DNA from: Diphasiastrum complanatum
Taxonomy: Eukaryota > Streptophyta > Lycopodiopsida > Lycopodiales > Lycopodiaceae
DNA length: 64,000 nt
Direction: 5' to 3'
Assembly (NCBI GenBank): GCA_029204225.1
Contig: CM055093.1
Location: forward strand, 1,575,034 to 1,639,033
A program made the translations under genes and the position numbers. This document shows, one piece after another, positions 44,400 to 56,971 of the stretch (position 1 is the stretch's first letter; the number at the start of each line of letters is the position of its first letter). The notes beneath the pieces are model-generated. The model did no database searches. It was given only the letters and a program-made list of their open reading frames with translations, and was not told the origin of the DNA.

Positions 44400-46540
44400 T
44401 GTCCAGAGGGATGCCTTCGAGGATTTTAAGTTTAGCATAGCCCGAGGTAAAGATTTGATCAATGATCGTTACATCTGGGGTAATATGGGGCACTTTCACG
44501 GTGAACAACTAGGAAGGTCGACAATAAGTGTTCAAAAAGTGCGTACCCTTGTTGCTGGCAATTTCGGGTGGGCAACCAAATCGTACAATGATCTGCTCGT
44601 AAAGGAACCGAATAGTGTTTTTGGCATCGGCGTTCTTTACTGCCTGAGCCTCTGCCCACTTCATGCAATAATCTATTGCCACGATAATATATCTTGCTTG
44701 TGTGAATCGCACGACGGGACTGATTGGTCCTACATAATCAATACCCCATTTGAAAAATGCTTGTTCAGATAAGATGGAGTTAAAGGCATATATTCTGAAA
44801 ATTGTGGCCTTTTGGATCTTTGGCACACATCACAAGCCTTTACAAAGTTATGAGTGTCCTTGAATAGCGAAGGCCACCAATACCCAGCCAGTAGTATCTT
44901 CCTAGCTGTGTTTTCTGAGGCAAAATGTCCACCACCAACTCCTTCATGTAGCAAGGATATGATGGGAATAATTTCACCCTCATTTAAACATTGTCTAATC
45001 ACATTGTCTGCACCCCTTCTATAAAGTTGCCTCGCTATAAATGTATAGGATGCCACCTTGTGCGCGTTGGGCAGGTTTCGACAGCGTCAGATCTAGCACC
45101 CCCGTCGTTAAAAACATTGTGATGTCTTTGGACCACATGGGAGTACAGTCAACTTCGAAGAGTATTGCATCGGGTAGGTCATCATTGATGTCCTTCGTTG
45201 GTTTCTCATTAATCGGTATTCTGGATAGATAATCAGCGACAAAATGTTGCGATCCCTTGCGCACAACAATACAAAATTTGAATTCTTGTAGTAATATCAA
45301 CCAATGTGTGATTCTACCTGTTGTGCAAGTTTTGTTCATGAGGTAAAGTAACGATTGATGATCTGTGAAAAATACAAAGGGTCTGCCCAAAAGATAATGT
45401 TGAAACTTCTGGATGGCATAAATCATCGCTAATGCTCCCCTCTCGGTTGTGGTGTAGTTCATCTCCGCGGACGTTAATTGCCTACTAAGGAAACTAATTG
45501 GATAGTACTTCTTGTACTCTCCGGGTTGAGTTAGCACTGCACCAATGGCAAACTTCGATGCATCAGTGTGGACGTGAAACTCCTTCATGTAATCTGGAGC
45601 TTGCAAGATAGGAGCAGTTGTCAAGGCATGTTTGAGTTCTTGGAAGGCCTTTCTCTGTTCATCCTTCCACTTAGGATTTACGGTCACTCTGTATATCCAT
45701 CGTGCTTTACTAGAAAAGTCACGAATATGGCAACAATAGTGATTAGCGTGACCCATAAAACAATAAGCGTCTTCTCGGACAGTTTTAGGTTCTAGCCTCT
45801 GGATGATGACTTTAATCTTCTCTGGGTCGGTGGCAATCCCATTGCACGATACAATGTGACCGAGTACGACACCATGGGTCACCCATATTTGACATTTTTT
45901 AGGATTGAGAGAAATATCATACCTCGAGCATTGTATGAAAATATGTTTGAGTACGGCCAAGTGCGTGGATTCTTCTGAGTGTACCCCAAGGTCATCAAGA
46001 TAGATCTCAAGGTTGTCACCGATGAGATCATAAAATGTTGCTTGCATGACATGTTGGAAGGTGCATGTTGCATTACAAAATCCAAATGGCATAACTCGCC
46101 AACAGAAGATACCCCATTTCGTAGCAAAAGCCATTTTTGGTTGGTTTTCTTTAGAGATAACAACTAAGTTGTATCCACTAAAGCCATCCAAGGAGGAGTA
46201 AACTTCATCTCCGGCTAGGTTTTCCAATATGGATTCGCCATACGGGATTGGAAAATGATCTCTTTCTGTGGAAGCGTTTAATTTGTGAGTCGACACATAT
46301 ACGAAGCTTCCCATTCTTCTTTTGGACCACAACGATAGGTGATACCTAATCTGTATGTTCCACCTTGTAGACAAAATCTGCCTCCAAGAGCTTTTGGAGC
46401 TCTTCTTTGATTTGTGCTCTATAGATCGGATTACAACGATAAGGTCTACTGGCTGTCGAAAAGTGGTGTGTAGAAGATAGGTCTAGCTCGAAAAGAAACA
46501 AATGAAAATAATTCGTGTGTCTAGAAAGAAAACTTTTCAT
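44400..46540 (-). pseudogene. Ty3-gypsy pol: RT, RNase H, integrase
   Basis: RT N-terminus at 46540-46346 (YRCNPIYRAQIKEELQKLLE), a TAG near 46347, then a long frame 46374-45019: SLDGFSGYNLVVISKENQPK, FATKWGIFCWRVMPFGFCNA, the catalytic YLDD intact at 46002-45991, RNase H with HVHTDASKFAIGAVL, TTTERGALAMIYAI and HHQSLLYL-like FFTDHQSLLYL, ending EFKFCIVVRKGSQHFVADYL. The integrase zinc domain follows (45056-44730, HEGVGGGHF...CDVCQRSK), then the core (GIDYVGPI), where the second Asp is Asn in ASNKGTHF (44553-44551). The frame then shifts and ends in a few broken pieces near 44400. Order RT-RH-IN defines Ty3-gypsy. RT and RNase H look well preserved; the integrase is dead. Confidence 0.93.
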
Positions 46541-46999
46541 GCATGGCGGACTAAACTATCTTCATCTTTCCAATGCATGACCTATCAATTTCAAACAAGA
46601 CAACAATGATAGAAATCATGTTTGAACTTATAGTAACTAACTTTGAAATTGCCAGTACTATAGTGATTATGTAGCCAAACAATTTAAGCATCGAAAATTA
46701 TCAGACAAATAATTAGTCGCAAATTGTTCACGAATTACTCGCGAAAAAAATACAGAAACACATTCATTTTGAGACGAAAGCTGAATGCAATGAAGGATAG
46801 TATTGATTCAGTATGAAAACATAACAGAAGTAAATGAGTACAATAAGTTGCGGATCGAAGCTGCGTACTCTATGCTATCTCTGAGTGGCTAAAATGGAAG
46901 TCTGAATTAAGCACAATGCTGATAAGCAGTGGCGTCATAGCAATCTCTAAAACAACTCTAAGAAGTGAGCTAGAAAGACTTGGCAAATCCTCAAGCACA
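46541..46999. other. No gene seen
   Basis: Short AT-rich interval between the minus-strand gypsy pol and the plus-strand copia fragment. No supported frame. Confidence 0.4.
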
Positions 47000-48075
47000 A
47001 CGAAACGAGGAAGAAAATGCAGCAGCACCAAGAGGGAGGCTCTGACATTATCAGAAGCTCCCAAGAAGATGATAAGGCATTGATGGTACAAGATAATCCA
47101 AGCAGAGATGTCTGTCAATGGTATCTTGATTCAGATGCTTCACAACATATGACACCATGTAAGAACCTTTTCTCTACTCTCACAGCGAAGTACATTTTCT
47201 TTGGCAACTCAAGCTCCCACAAAGTCAAAGGCCAAGGCACTGTCTGACTTTAGTTCCCTGATGATATCACTAGGCAGTTAGATGGTGTACTTTTCATACC
47301 CAATTTAACAAAGAACTTATTGTCTATTAGCAAGATCACTGATCAAGGCTATAGAGCTTTGTTACCTGCTAGTCGATGTACTATTTTTGATGGAAATTCT
47401 AATGAAATCCTCTCTGCACATAGAGAAGGAAATTTGTATATCTTGATCACGATTATGCACTTTCTATGAGTAACTCTGATGCTCATGTTTGGCATCAAAG
47501 GCTAGGTCATTTAAACATGCGATCAATCTTTACATGCATCATAACAAATTGGTCAAGGATATGAATATCAATGTTGTCTCTACAGCTAATCAGACTGTTT
47601 GTGAAAATTGTTTACTAGGGAAACAACCTAGAACAAAACTTCCAAGAGGACAAGCCAGGAGAGCAAAGTCCATTCTGTCACTGATTCACAGTGACTTATG
47701 TGGTCCCATGAGCGTACCCTCTTTGGGTCAAGCTCTATATTTCATTACATTCATTGATGAATTCTCTTGATTTACCAGAGTTATGTTCATAAAGAACAAG
47801 TCAGAAGCATTAAATTGTTTTAAAAAGTTCTACCAATTTCTGAGAACCAGACTGGTCAAAGAATCAAGACCGTTTGGTCTGATTTAGAGGGAGAGTACTT
47901 ATCAAATGAAATGGCGGACTACCTATCATCATGTGGCATGCACCATCAGTTCACAACCAACTCAACAAAATGGCTAGCTGAGCGAAAGAATCGTACATTG
48001 TTGGAAGCTACACGATCTATGACTGTCAACGCTCAATTACCCCAGAACTTTTGGGCTGAAGCAATCTCTACAGTC
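47000..48075 (+). pseudogene. Ty1-copia fragment: protease and integrase
   Basis: Protease core WYLDSDASQHMT at 47118-47153, where the usual DSG is DSD, so the catalytic Asp is kept but the following Gly is lost. Then GVLFIPNLTKNLLSISKITD, a pre-integrase piece (47489-47700: VCENCLLGKQ), the first integrase aspartate in LIHSDLCGPM, FITFIDEFS and a stop at 47768-47770, then decayed core and AERKNRTLLEATRSM at about 47980. The sequence ends at AEAISTV (48069); reverse transcriptase and RNase H are missing. Confidence 0.85.
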
Positions 48076-48104
48076 CCAACAAGATGGAAGGTTCCAAAGA
48101 AAAT

Positions 48105-48128
48105 ATAAAAATAAATAAATAAATAAAT
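48105..48128. repeat. (AAAT)n simple repeat
   Basis: About five AAAT units immediately after the truncated copia fragment. It may be a poly(A)-like trace of an insertion event, but no second boundary is visible. Confidence 0.7.
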
Positions 48129-51100
48129 ACAACCACCTTCAATAAGCAGTTGGCTTTACGTAAGCGATACAAAATCCACGCTTTTCCAGTTGTATATCCA
48201 AGCCAACTACTTCAACAAAGCTCAAAAGTTGCCATATAAAAGAAATCCCAAGTCAATCAGAAAATAGAATTATGGATCCACGACCTCAAGGACAAATGTC
48301 ATTTTCAAAGGCAAACAACGATGATGCTTTAGAAAATTGTACACTGAGCCTTGGTTATGAACATGTATAACACAACACACAAGATCTCTATCATCCCTTG
48401 TCCACACCCATTCCTTCCCCCATGTTCCACCATATAATTCATCTTGAAGCTTCATCTCACTTTTTTCATCCAGGCTTCAAGACCTCCTTCCCACCCGATT
48501 GATCAAGCTGAACTTGCTCTAGTTCTCAATTGAAGCCCCTCTTGGAGCAGACAAGTCTACAACATCTGCAGCATACAAATGATGCCAATTCAGAACTCCC
48601 ACCAAGTAAAGACAAGCATATTATCAAAAGGACCTTGGAGATTTTTCACAAAAACAAGAAGTGGTGTTTTCGTAATTAAAGAAATTGACAAGTTATTCAC
48701 TTGTTGACTATTCAAAGGTCACTACTTTATGCAAAAAAGAAAAAATGGAGATCGTTCAAGCATCTATTCCAAACAATCATTCATGGAGCTCTCAATGGTA
48801 CAATAAGCTGCAATCAAAATCATGCCAACATCATGTCTTCAAGAGACAACTATGAGCAGCAAACCTTTGATCCATTTCGACCACCACCCCCATATCAAAC
48901 TCACATCTTACCACTTACCCTCATCTTCATCTCATTACTGTTCAGTTACACCTTGGTATTCTTACCTGATTCTTATCCATAAACAAATCGATGTTAGGAT
49001 TATTAATGAAGCAGACGTCATCAATATATCTAAATGAGTGAAAGAAATCATTCATCCATGTTCTGAGCCCTAATTTGGCTAATCTTTTTATAAATTGAAC
49101 TTCAAAAAATGCAAGATACCAGTTGCACCATGTAAGTGAGCATCAAAAACCCATCGGTATCCCATGAATTTGTGTCCAGGTTATGTTTCCTAATTGACAA
49201 TACAATTGTCTATTAGAAAGGCGTTCCACAAGCACAATAGGTCCTTGTCAATATTGTACCACCCCTCAGACATTTTATTGGCCCATGACCATTTAAAAAC
49301 TTTCCTTTCCCGTCCTCACTTGAAACTCAGAAGCATCTTATTAGAATGTTTAAAAGCATATGCAATGGATTTATTCATGATAGTTTTCAGCCCATATGTA
49401 CCATCTAAATGCTATAAAAACATACCTTTAGACGGTTTTTATAGCATTTAGAAATCATTGATGGTAGATTGAGATAAAAATGAATAGAAGACTCGCATTG
49501 CCAAAATAAGCATGTATCCACATTTAGGATACTCTTGTATGCTTTTGCCTTAAGGCCTGCCCCTTCCATGAGGAATAGAGACAACATACCAAGAGCTCTT
49601 GTTAGGAATTTGGCGAGTCTAGTGAAGCAGCAATCATGCATGATTCCTTGTGGGCTTTGTAAGTACATAGTAAATACGGCAAAGAGTTGTTTCCCAAGAA
49701 AATCTCAGGTAAAAAAATGGTTAGTTTTTTCATTACATATGTGACAAGTTCCTGTACCTGAGTTTTCTTGATCATTAGGAAAGGGGCTAAAGTCAGGATT
49801 AATAAGTCTTTCTAGGACAAGTTTTCGTACAAAGATTTTACATATAAAACTAGGGTTGTGTTGTGCCTTGTCAATGCTATTGATGTAGAGAAACTTTGTG
49901 AGCCATTGTTTTTCATTTTTAGCAATTTGTATTTTTGCATTTGTGTCCTTATTGCCATGTAGCCAACTTCATTTTTTGATATTTTCTAGGGCAATGTTTT
50001 TACAAAAAACTGCATGCTTTCTTATCATTTCTTCGTCCAAGTGTCTATGCGTAGGTAAGAGTTTAATTAATTTGAACCATCCATCATAAAGTTCAGAAGC
50101 AACTTCATTGACATTATTCTTTCTCAAAGTAATATGATTGAGACCCTTTTCTAAAGATTTGCATAAAATAGGGCTTTTTACAATATTGCTATATGTAGAA
50201 ACGACATGCCCAAATTTTTCAACAACAAAATTCTTGAATCTATTAAGAGAAAAAAATTGCATGCATGCAAGTTTTCTATGTCAAAATCACAGAAAACATC
50301 AGAGGGAAAATACCAATCACTTTTGACACTTGGTAGGTAAGTCCAACCGAACGTAATATCATGAAAGAGTTCATCTACAACACCGAATAGTCTAAATAAA
50401 ACATGCATTAATAGCATTTTAAATCATAGTCCAGTCTTTCCAAATGAAAAGAATGTTTTTTAGCGATAGGCCAAGCTCTACCATGCTTCATCGTTGGTAT
50501 TCTGGACCACAAACATACTTTTGTCACTACACAAATGGTGTGATGCATGGCCAACGTTGGCATGCGGTGATCATTATCAATTTAAGTGTGTGGAGAGAAG
50601 CACTAAACCATCATTGGTCCATTGCTAGACAGCGGACTACTTTTATCAACTTTTATCAAGCAGAAGTCATAATAGATCCATCGTTGGTCCATCACTAGAC
50701 AGCAGATCAAAATACATCAAATATGAACCATTTACTTGAACTTATAGAATTACCATTTTCATTCTCAGGGCAAGCAAAGACTTTTCTAATATGCAGATTA
50801 AAAAATCTTTCTTCTTTCTCAAAACTTTCGACAAATTCATTTTTCTTTCCATAAGATTTGTACCAAACTCAAAGTATCCTTCTTTTTAACAAACTCCAAA
50901 TAGATCTTGACCCATTCCAAAATCTCCAAAAGATTAACACAAAACTTTATCCTCAGGTCCAACAGAAGAACAAGTAGCCCTATCAGTGTCCGTGACAAAA
51001 GAATACATCATCACGGCCTTTTTCATACAACAGATAAGCGTTTGAATAAAATGCTTAGGTGGAGGAAGGGGTTCCCCATAACTCAAAAGAGCAGCATCTT

Positions 51101-51618
51101 GAAACCATCCTATGGACTAAAACATGAAAATAGACCTTTGTTAGCTTATCAATCGGATAAAAGATAAGGGTCTAGTACTATCCCGACCAAGGAATAGTCA
51201 GAGTTACACAACAAGGATGCAGAGAGAGAGATACACAATTTCACATAGTTCCTCTTGACAAAACAAGACTAAACCCTTCGAAACCTTTATTCATAAACCG
51301 ACAAGGTACAATATAGCTGAAAAGTAAAATATAGTACTGTAAAGCACCATAAAGCATAACCACTCTCAAAACGTCTAGCTGATACCTGCCACCATCCCAC
51401 AACACAAAACCGCATGAGTTAGTACAGTGGGAAAGACAAGTGTCATAGTTGAGCGTTAGTTATTATCCATGTCCAAGAGAAGCTATATCACTTAACAACA
51501 TAAATAGCATTTTAAATCATAGTCTAGTCTTCTCAAACAAAAAGAATGTTTTTTAGCGATAGGCCAAGCCCTACCATTACCGTATCAGGGCAAGTGTCAT
51601 GCTGATCAGTTTTTGGGC
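48129..51618. other. No gene seen; dispersed short duplications
   Basis: No supported gene. A 75-bp block with TAGCATTTTAAATCATAGTC and TTTTTTAGCGATAGGCCAAG occurs at about 50410-50482 and again at about 51507-51577. A shorter phrase (CCATCRTTGGTCCATYRCTA) is duplicated at about 50609 and 50678. Confidence 0.45.
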
Positions 51619-52022
51619 ATTGGTCCATACCAGTTTGTTTTATTTTGTGCACAAGTATGAATAGTTTTCACCATACATATTAATTATCGCTAAAAGATAT
51701 GGTGTGGACACATGTGCTGGTGTTAGAGCAATTCCATGCCATGCTAACCCTGGTACTATGGTTTCAAAAAATAGGTCACACACTACTGTCCATGCTCCTG
51801 AGCAAATCCATGCCAATGCTCCTGAGCATTGGTCCATATCAGTTTGTTTTATTTTGTGCATAAGTATGAATAGTTTTCACCGTACATATTAATTATCGCT
51901 AAAAGATATGGTGTGGACACGTGTGCAGGTGTTACAGCAATTCCATGCCATGTTAACCCTGGTACTATGGTTTCGAAAAACAAGTCAACGCACTACTGTC
52001 CATGCTCCTAAACAAATCCATG
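51619..52022. repeat. 208-bp tandem duplication
   Basis: The copy at 51619-51826 is followed directly by 51827-52022 with about ten scattered differences. Both copies include TTTTGTGCAYAAGTATGAAT and TATTAATTATCGCTAAAAGA. The second copy lacks its last few bases. Confidence 0.9.
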
Positions 52023-52339
52023 CTTTCCAGTCGTATCTCACCATGCTCTGATATGACAACTGAATGGGTAATATTTTGTAGAGGCCATGATTGAATATTG
52101 TTGTTTTGAATGAACTTGCGTTTATCAAAACCCCATATTCAACTCGTGGTATTTGCGACCTTTTTTTTGGATAGGTTGTATATTACCGATGAGGTCTTCG
52201 TGGTTTTTACAAAATATCAGGAAAGATCCGTGCCATTCTAATCCTTTTTGTAAGAACCGTTTATCTTACGCAAATCCATGTTGTCCAAGATATAATAAAA
52301 ACCTTTTACTAGGACATCACTTATGTCATCATTATTGTA
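52023..52339. other. No gene seen
   Basis: Short interval without a supported frame between the tandem duplication and the inverted LTR fragment. Confidence 0.4.
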
Positions 52340-52612
52340 GATTTCACACGTGTGGAGTGTCCACAACATGTACTTGTGATCTCCTAAGGTGTGTAGATGC
52401 ACCAAGATCAAGACTAGATTGAGATTCAAGATCTATCTTTGATTCTATGGCAAAAACACACTACTACATGCATTCAATCACTTCAACTCTCACTCACACG
52501 TGTGGGAAGTATTAAAAAATTATTCTAAGTAAAAACAAGTTGCTCTCCTCGGGTAGAGAGAGAAAATCATCATGAGCTCTCTGGTAGAGAGAGAAAGCTA
52601 GAAATCCAAATC
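52340..52612 (-). repeat. Inverted partial copy of the copia LTR at 2277-2998
   Basis: The reverse complement matches the last 270 bp of the LTR at 2277-2998 closely, including CACACGTGTGAGTGAGAGTT, CATGCATGTAGTA and CTTAGGAGATCACAAGTACA, ending GTGAAATCTACA. Both copies stop at this same end, consistent with a true LTR terminus. The rest of the LTR is missing here. Confidence 0.85.
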
Positions 52613-52776
52613 ACACTAGATAGTGTCTAGTACTGCCATTTAGAGCTTTGAGGCTTCATACCTTTCACATTATTGATATATGTCTGTTTGAACGATCACT
52701 CATTTCAAAATCTAAGCAAAGAGGAGAATCTGGAATATTCCCTCTGAAAGTTCTTATATTCTCTTTTTTTATATTT

Positions 52777-53025
52777 GTACCAATATCGGATCCAAGCGCG
52801 CTAGCTGAAAAGAAACCCGAGCAGTCGTACATCTGCGCTCCAGTCCGATATCGCATGTCTGTACCGATATCGGATCCAAGCGTGCGAGCTAAAGAGAATT
52901 CTTAGCAGTTGTACATCCGCGTTCCAGTCCGATATCGCGTGCTCCAATACCGGATCCACGCGCACAAGTTAAAGAGGATCCTGAGTAGTTGTACTTCTGC
53001 GCTCCATTCCGATATCAGGTGTATA
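52777..53025 (+). repeat. Triplicated 80-84-bp repeat before a copia gag
   Basis: Three direct copies start at about 52777, 52861 and 52941. Each carries a GATATCGGATCC-like block, a middle with AGCAGTYGTACATC, and TCCAGTCCGATATC. The first block and last block are partly complementary (CCGATATCGG-type), so each copy can fold. It lies just upstream of the copia gag at 53132. Confidence 0.85.
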
Positions 53026-53131
53026 ACTGAAAAAAAAATTATTATACAGTTCTGTGGCGTGATAAAATTTGGAAACTAAGTTGTGTGCTCAGACTGAGCC
53101 ATTTTTGTGATCCGGACTTGTCTATCCAGTA

Positions 53132-54944
53132 ATGGCAACTCTAAGCGAGAGTGTCCTTAATGAGTCAATCAAATTGGAAGGAATTGGCAACTATGCAGTT
53201 TGGAAATTCAAACTGAAGAGCATTTTGATGGAAAAGGAGCTATGGGAGATCGTGACAGGTGAAGAGACAAGGCCATTGATTGAAGAAGATCAACGGTTGA
53301 TAAGAGAAAATGGAGAGCACAAAATGTCATCAACTTATCAGTTAGAGATGTAATTATTCCCTACATTTCAGATTCAGATGGACTAAAAGAAGCATGGGAT
53401 ATGTTGAAGGCATTGTTTGAGACCACAAACACATATCGAGTGCTATTCCTGAAGACGAAGCTGCACACATTGCGGATGGATGATGTTGCAACTGTTGCTG
53501 ATCACCTACTGAAGATCAAAGAGATTCGTGACCAATTAGCAGCAGTTGGAGAGCGAGTATAGGATCGTGAGATCATGCAGTTGACATTGAATAGTTTGAG
53601 TGAGTCACATCAGATGTTTGTGACAAGTATAGCCACACGGGAAAATCTTCCAACCTATGAAGAGTTAGGTGGATTGCTTTTGCAGGAAGAACAACGTCAA
53701 GAGAACTTGAGTCATCGCAACAGGGGATTTGATCAAGCTCTTGCAGTCAGGGGACGTGGTGGTAGATTTGGTCGTGGAAGACACCAATCAAGAGGTGGAA
53801 ACTCAAATCATGGATCATTCCAACAATTTTAAGAACAATCCAATGATGGCCCAAATCGAGGCAATTGGAATCAAGGCCGAGGTCAAGGACGCGGCTATTC
53901 CAGGCAAAATAAACCTGGAAATTGTAGGTATTGCAACAAACTTGGCACTGGGAGCGTGAATGCTTCAATAACCAAAAGGAGATGGAACAAAGAAAAGACA
54001 AAGGGCAAGTGGAAAATTATGTTGATCAACATCAATTTGCAACACCTTATTCACCACAACAAAATGGAGTTGTAGAATGAAAGAACAGATCTATTGTTGA
54101 GATGGCCAAGGCGATGCTCAAAAGCAAGGGTCTGCCAAACACCTTTTGGGCAGAAGCTTGTAGCACAGTTACGCACATCCTGAATCAGTGTCCTACAAAA
54201 TCCGTGGAAGGTAAGACACCTCATGAAGCTGTTACTGGAAAGAAACCTAATATTTCTCATTTGAGAGTATTTGGTTGTGGGTAGTTTGATTTATTTGACA
54301 CACACACGACCTGATATTTCTTATGCTATTGGTGTTGTTAGTCAATTTTTTGCAAGATCCTAGTCAAGCACACTGGAAGTCTGTTAAACGTATTCTCAGA
54401 TACATTTGACGGACATTGAATTTTGGTTTGAAGTATGATCAACCTGAAGTGCCAATGTTGGTAGGTTATACAGATGCCGATTGGGCAGGTAATATTGATG
54501 ACAGAAGATCTACCAGTGGTCATACATTCAGTTATGGTATAGCTGGAATTTCATGGAGCAGCAAAGGCAACCTACAGTAGCTTTATCATCCAACAGGAGC
54601 TGAATATCGAGCACTCAGCAATGCTACACAAGAAGCGGTGTGGTTACAAAGATTGCTTGTGGATTTAGGTCAGTCACATGTGGATGCTACTACTATATCT
54701 TGCAAAAATCAAAGCTGCATTCACCTTGCCAAAAATCTAGTTTCATATGCTTGAACCAAGCACATTGAAATACACTATCATTTTATTCGAGAGAAAATCC
54801 TTGATGGAGCCATTGATCTTGTTTTTTGAAAAACCTGAAGATCAAATGGCAGATATTTTTACTAAGTCATTAGGTAGATATAAATTTGAGAGGTTTCGTA
54901 CTCTATTAGGAATAGAAGAATGTAATTTTATCATTGAGAGAGAG
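53132..54944 (+). pseudogene. Ty1-copia element with two internal deletions
   Basis: Gag starts at ATG 53132 (MATLSESVLNESIKLEGIGN, then YAVWKFKLKSILMEKELW), shifts frame near 53330 and continues (LKTKLHTLRMDDV, EQRQENLSHRNRGF, a Gly/Arg-rich tail) to CRYCNKLG at about 53925. There it jumps directly to integrase (FATPYSPQQNGVVE, with a stop for the usual codon near 54078, and MAKAMLKSKGLPNTFWAEAC, 54102-54284). At FGCG it jumps again to RNase H (TRPDISYAIGVVSQF, YTDADWAGNIDDRRSTSGHT, QMADIFTKSLGRYKFERFRT) ending at 54948-54950. Protease, the integrase N-terminal half and the whole reverse transcriptase are absent. Confidence 0.88.
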
Positions 54945-55209
54945 TGTTAGAAATCAATGATAAACTTCATTGTTACTGTTTACGATGTACATTAATGTTG
55001 ACAGTTGTTACCAATTGTAATTAGCCGTATGGTAGTCTATTAGTCTATTCGTAGGTTTTCTCTCTATATCAGGGTTCAGGGTTTAGATGTACATTTTATA
55101 TTCAGTATGATGCTAGTGTGATAGAGTGATATTGCGTGTTCTTCTTCCGTCTCCCTACTTGGTGATTGTTTATGGTGAATGCTTGATGTTGCATTTCTGA
55201 TTGTTGACA
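54945..55209 (+). repeat. 3' LTR of the deleted copia element
   Basis: A GAGAGAGAG purine run (54936-54944) is followed by TGTTAGAAATC. The proposed end TTGTTGACA (55209) gives TG...CA and precedes an unrelated copia fragment. No 5' copy was found upstream of gag, so the length (265 bp) is provisional. Confidence 0.5.
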
Positions 55210-55287
55210 AAAGAAGAAACAGGATGCTAGTCAAAGGAGCCAGATGCATGATGCCACAGGCTCAGTTGCCAAGTCAATCTTAGATTG

Positions 55288-56520
55288 AGGCAATCGTTGC
55301 AACAGTACACCTGCAGAATAGATCAACAATGACAGCCCCAAAAAACAAGACACCATATGAGATGTGGATAGGCAAAAGGCCTAATCTGTCATATGTGCAT
55401 GTGTTCGGATGTACAACATATAAGCACATACCAAAGGAAAAGAGAAGCAAGCTCAATGAAAAGTCAGAGCAAACAATCATGGTCGGATACTCGAATGGAT
55501 CACAAGTGTACAGGCTCTACAATCCAACCTCAAAGAAAGTTGTGTCTAGTAGAGATGTGAAGTACGATGAATCCACATTCCCAGGATTGAAGGAAGAAAA
55601 GGGCCATGAGATCTTCACACTACTGCCAATTCAAGAGGGAGATCGAGGACAGACATCAACTGAGAATGTCGAGCTCCAAACTCTAGAGCAGAAAGCCGAA
55701 GATCAACCTATCGAAGAAGACATGAACCAGCAGCGACGAACAGGACCAAGAAGGTCAACAAGACAAAAAAAGACCTCCAGATTGATACTCTAATAATCTT
55801 AAATAGAGTGAAGATGCAGATGTCGAATACTACAGCTTCACTGAGAGTCAACAACATATCAAGAAGCTATCCAGAGTCCAGAGGGAGAATTCTGGAAGGA
55901 AGCAATGTCGGAAGAGATCAATTTAATGAGGCAGAATGAGGCATGGACACTAGAGCCATTGCCCGAAGATAAAAAGATCGTCGACTACAAATGGGTTTAT
56001 AAAAGAGAAATGAAATCAGATGGCATTGTTGGATGCTATAAGGCCAGACTTGTCGCCAAGGCTACACACAAAGGTATGGCATCGATTATTTTGATACATA
56101 CTCACCAATAGTCAAGATGGCAAGCATTTGACTGCTCCTTGCATACACAACACAACACAATCTTGAAAAATACCAGATTGATGTAAAAACGGCCTTTCTC
56201 CATGAAGATCTAGAGGAAGAAATCTTCATGAAGCAGCGTGAAGGATTTGAAGACCCCAACAATCGACAATATGTCTGTCGATTGCATCGATGCATTTATG
56301 GTCTAAAGCAGACATCACGAGCTTGGTACAAGAAGCTTGACAATCTTCTGAAGTCTCTAGACTTTGTTCCTACACAACCAGACTGAAATGTCTACATAAG
56401 AAGAGTAGGAAGAAGCTTTGTGATTCTAACAACTTTTGTAGATGACTCCCTAATGATAGGAAACTCTTTGATGCTAATCAAGAGAACTGGGAGAAGCGAA
56501 AAAGTGTCTTGGGTTGTAGA
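55288..56520 (+). pseudogene. Ty1-copia fragment: integrase end and reverse transcriptase
   Basis: The fragment opens mid-integrase (TVHLQNRSTM, KTPYEMWIGKRPNLSYVHVF) and continues openly to 55793 with the RRSTRQKK block. Reverse transcriptase begins near 55860 (WKEAMSEEINLMRQNEAWTL, YKARLVAKA), shifts frame near 56080, and continues DYFDTYSPIVKMAS, LEEEIFMKQREGFEDP, CIYGLKQTSRAWYKKLD, with an intact VDD in FVDDS (about 56440). Stops and a break near 56480 end it; RNase H is missing. Confidence 0.85.
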
Positions 56521-56813
56521 TCATAAGAGATCAAACGAGAGGAGTAATGCATTTGATTCGTTTGATCAAGATCTATTAGAGTTTGCATCTCATTCTTAGA
56601 GTAGATGCTGATTTTTCTACATGCAAGATTGGTGATTTGTTGTCTTTCTTACCCAAGATCATTTTATGGATTTAGATCTTTATTGATCTGAAATATTCTA
56701 TCAATGATTTGGAGAAGATATCAATGCTAAAGCATGCTAGATTGGATTATACACCAAAACCGAGTTTCTTGCATATGTAGATTGGATCTTTTGTAGATCA
56801 AAAGTCCATATAA

Positions 56814-56818
56814 AATTA
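56814..56818. repeat. AATTA, left copy of a candidate target-site duplication
   Basis: Lies immediately left of the TRIM at 56819 and matches AATTA at 63367-63371, immediately right of the 3' LTR of the copia element. Confidence 0.55.
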
Positions 56819-56971
56819 TGTGAAAAGTTTTTACACTTGGTGTGTGTGGTCGGGCTAGGGATTGAACCTAGGACCTCCCCCATTCCGGTGGGGTGCTCTA
56901 CCACTGAGCTACCTGTCCATTTGTGTTCCAAGAGTGTTGTGCAAGGGCTATAGCCTTGACACTTTCTAACA
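56819..56971 (-). repeat. TRIM 3' LTR (copy A)
   Basis: 153 bp, TG...CA on either strand. Differs from copy B at three positions, all within the tRNA-like module. Confidence 0.85.
56848..56918 (-). ncRNA. tRNA-like sequence, copy A
   Basis: 71 nt with cloverleaf potential: acceptor halves GGACAGG and CCCGACC pair at 5 of 7 positions, D arm GCTC/GAGC is perfect with loop AGTGGTA, anticodon stem CCCC/GGGG, T arm CTAGG/CCTAG is perfect with loop TTCAATC. The A box TAGCTCAGTGG and B box GGTTCAATCC match Pol III internal promoter consensus. The anticodon loop (CCGGAAT) has C at position 33 and no clear amino acid identity, so this is not an ordinary tRNA gene. Confidence 0.7.
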
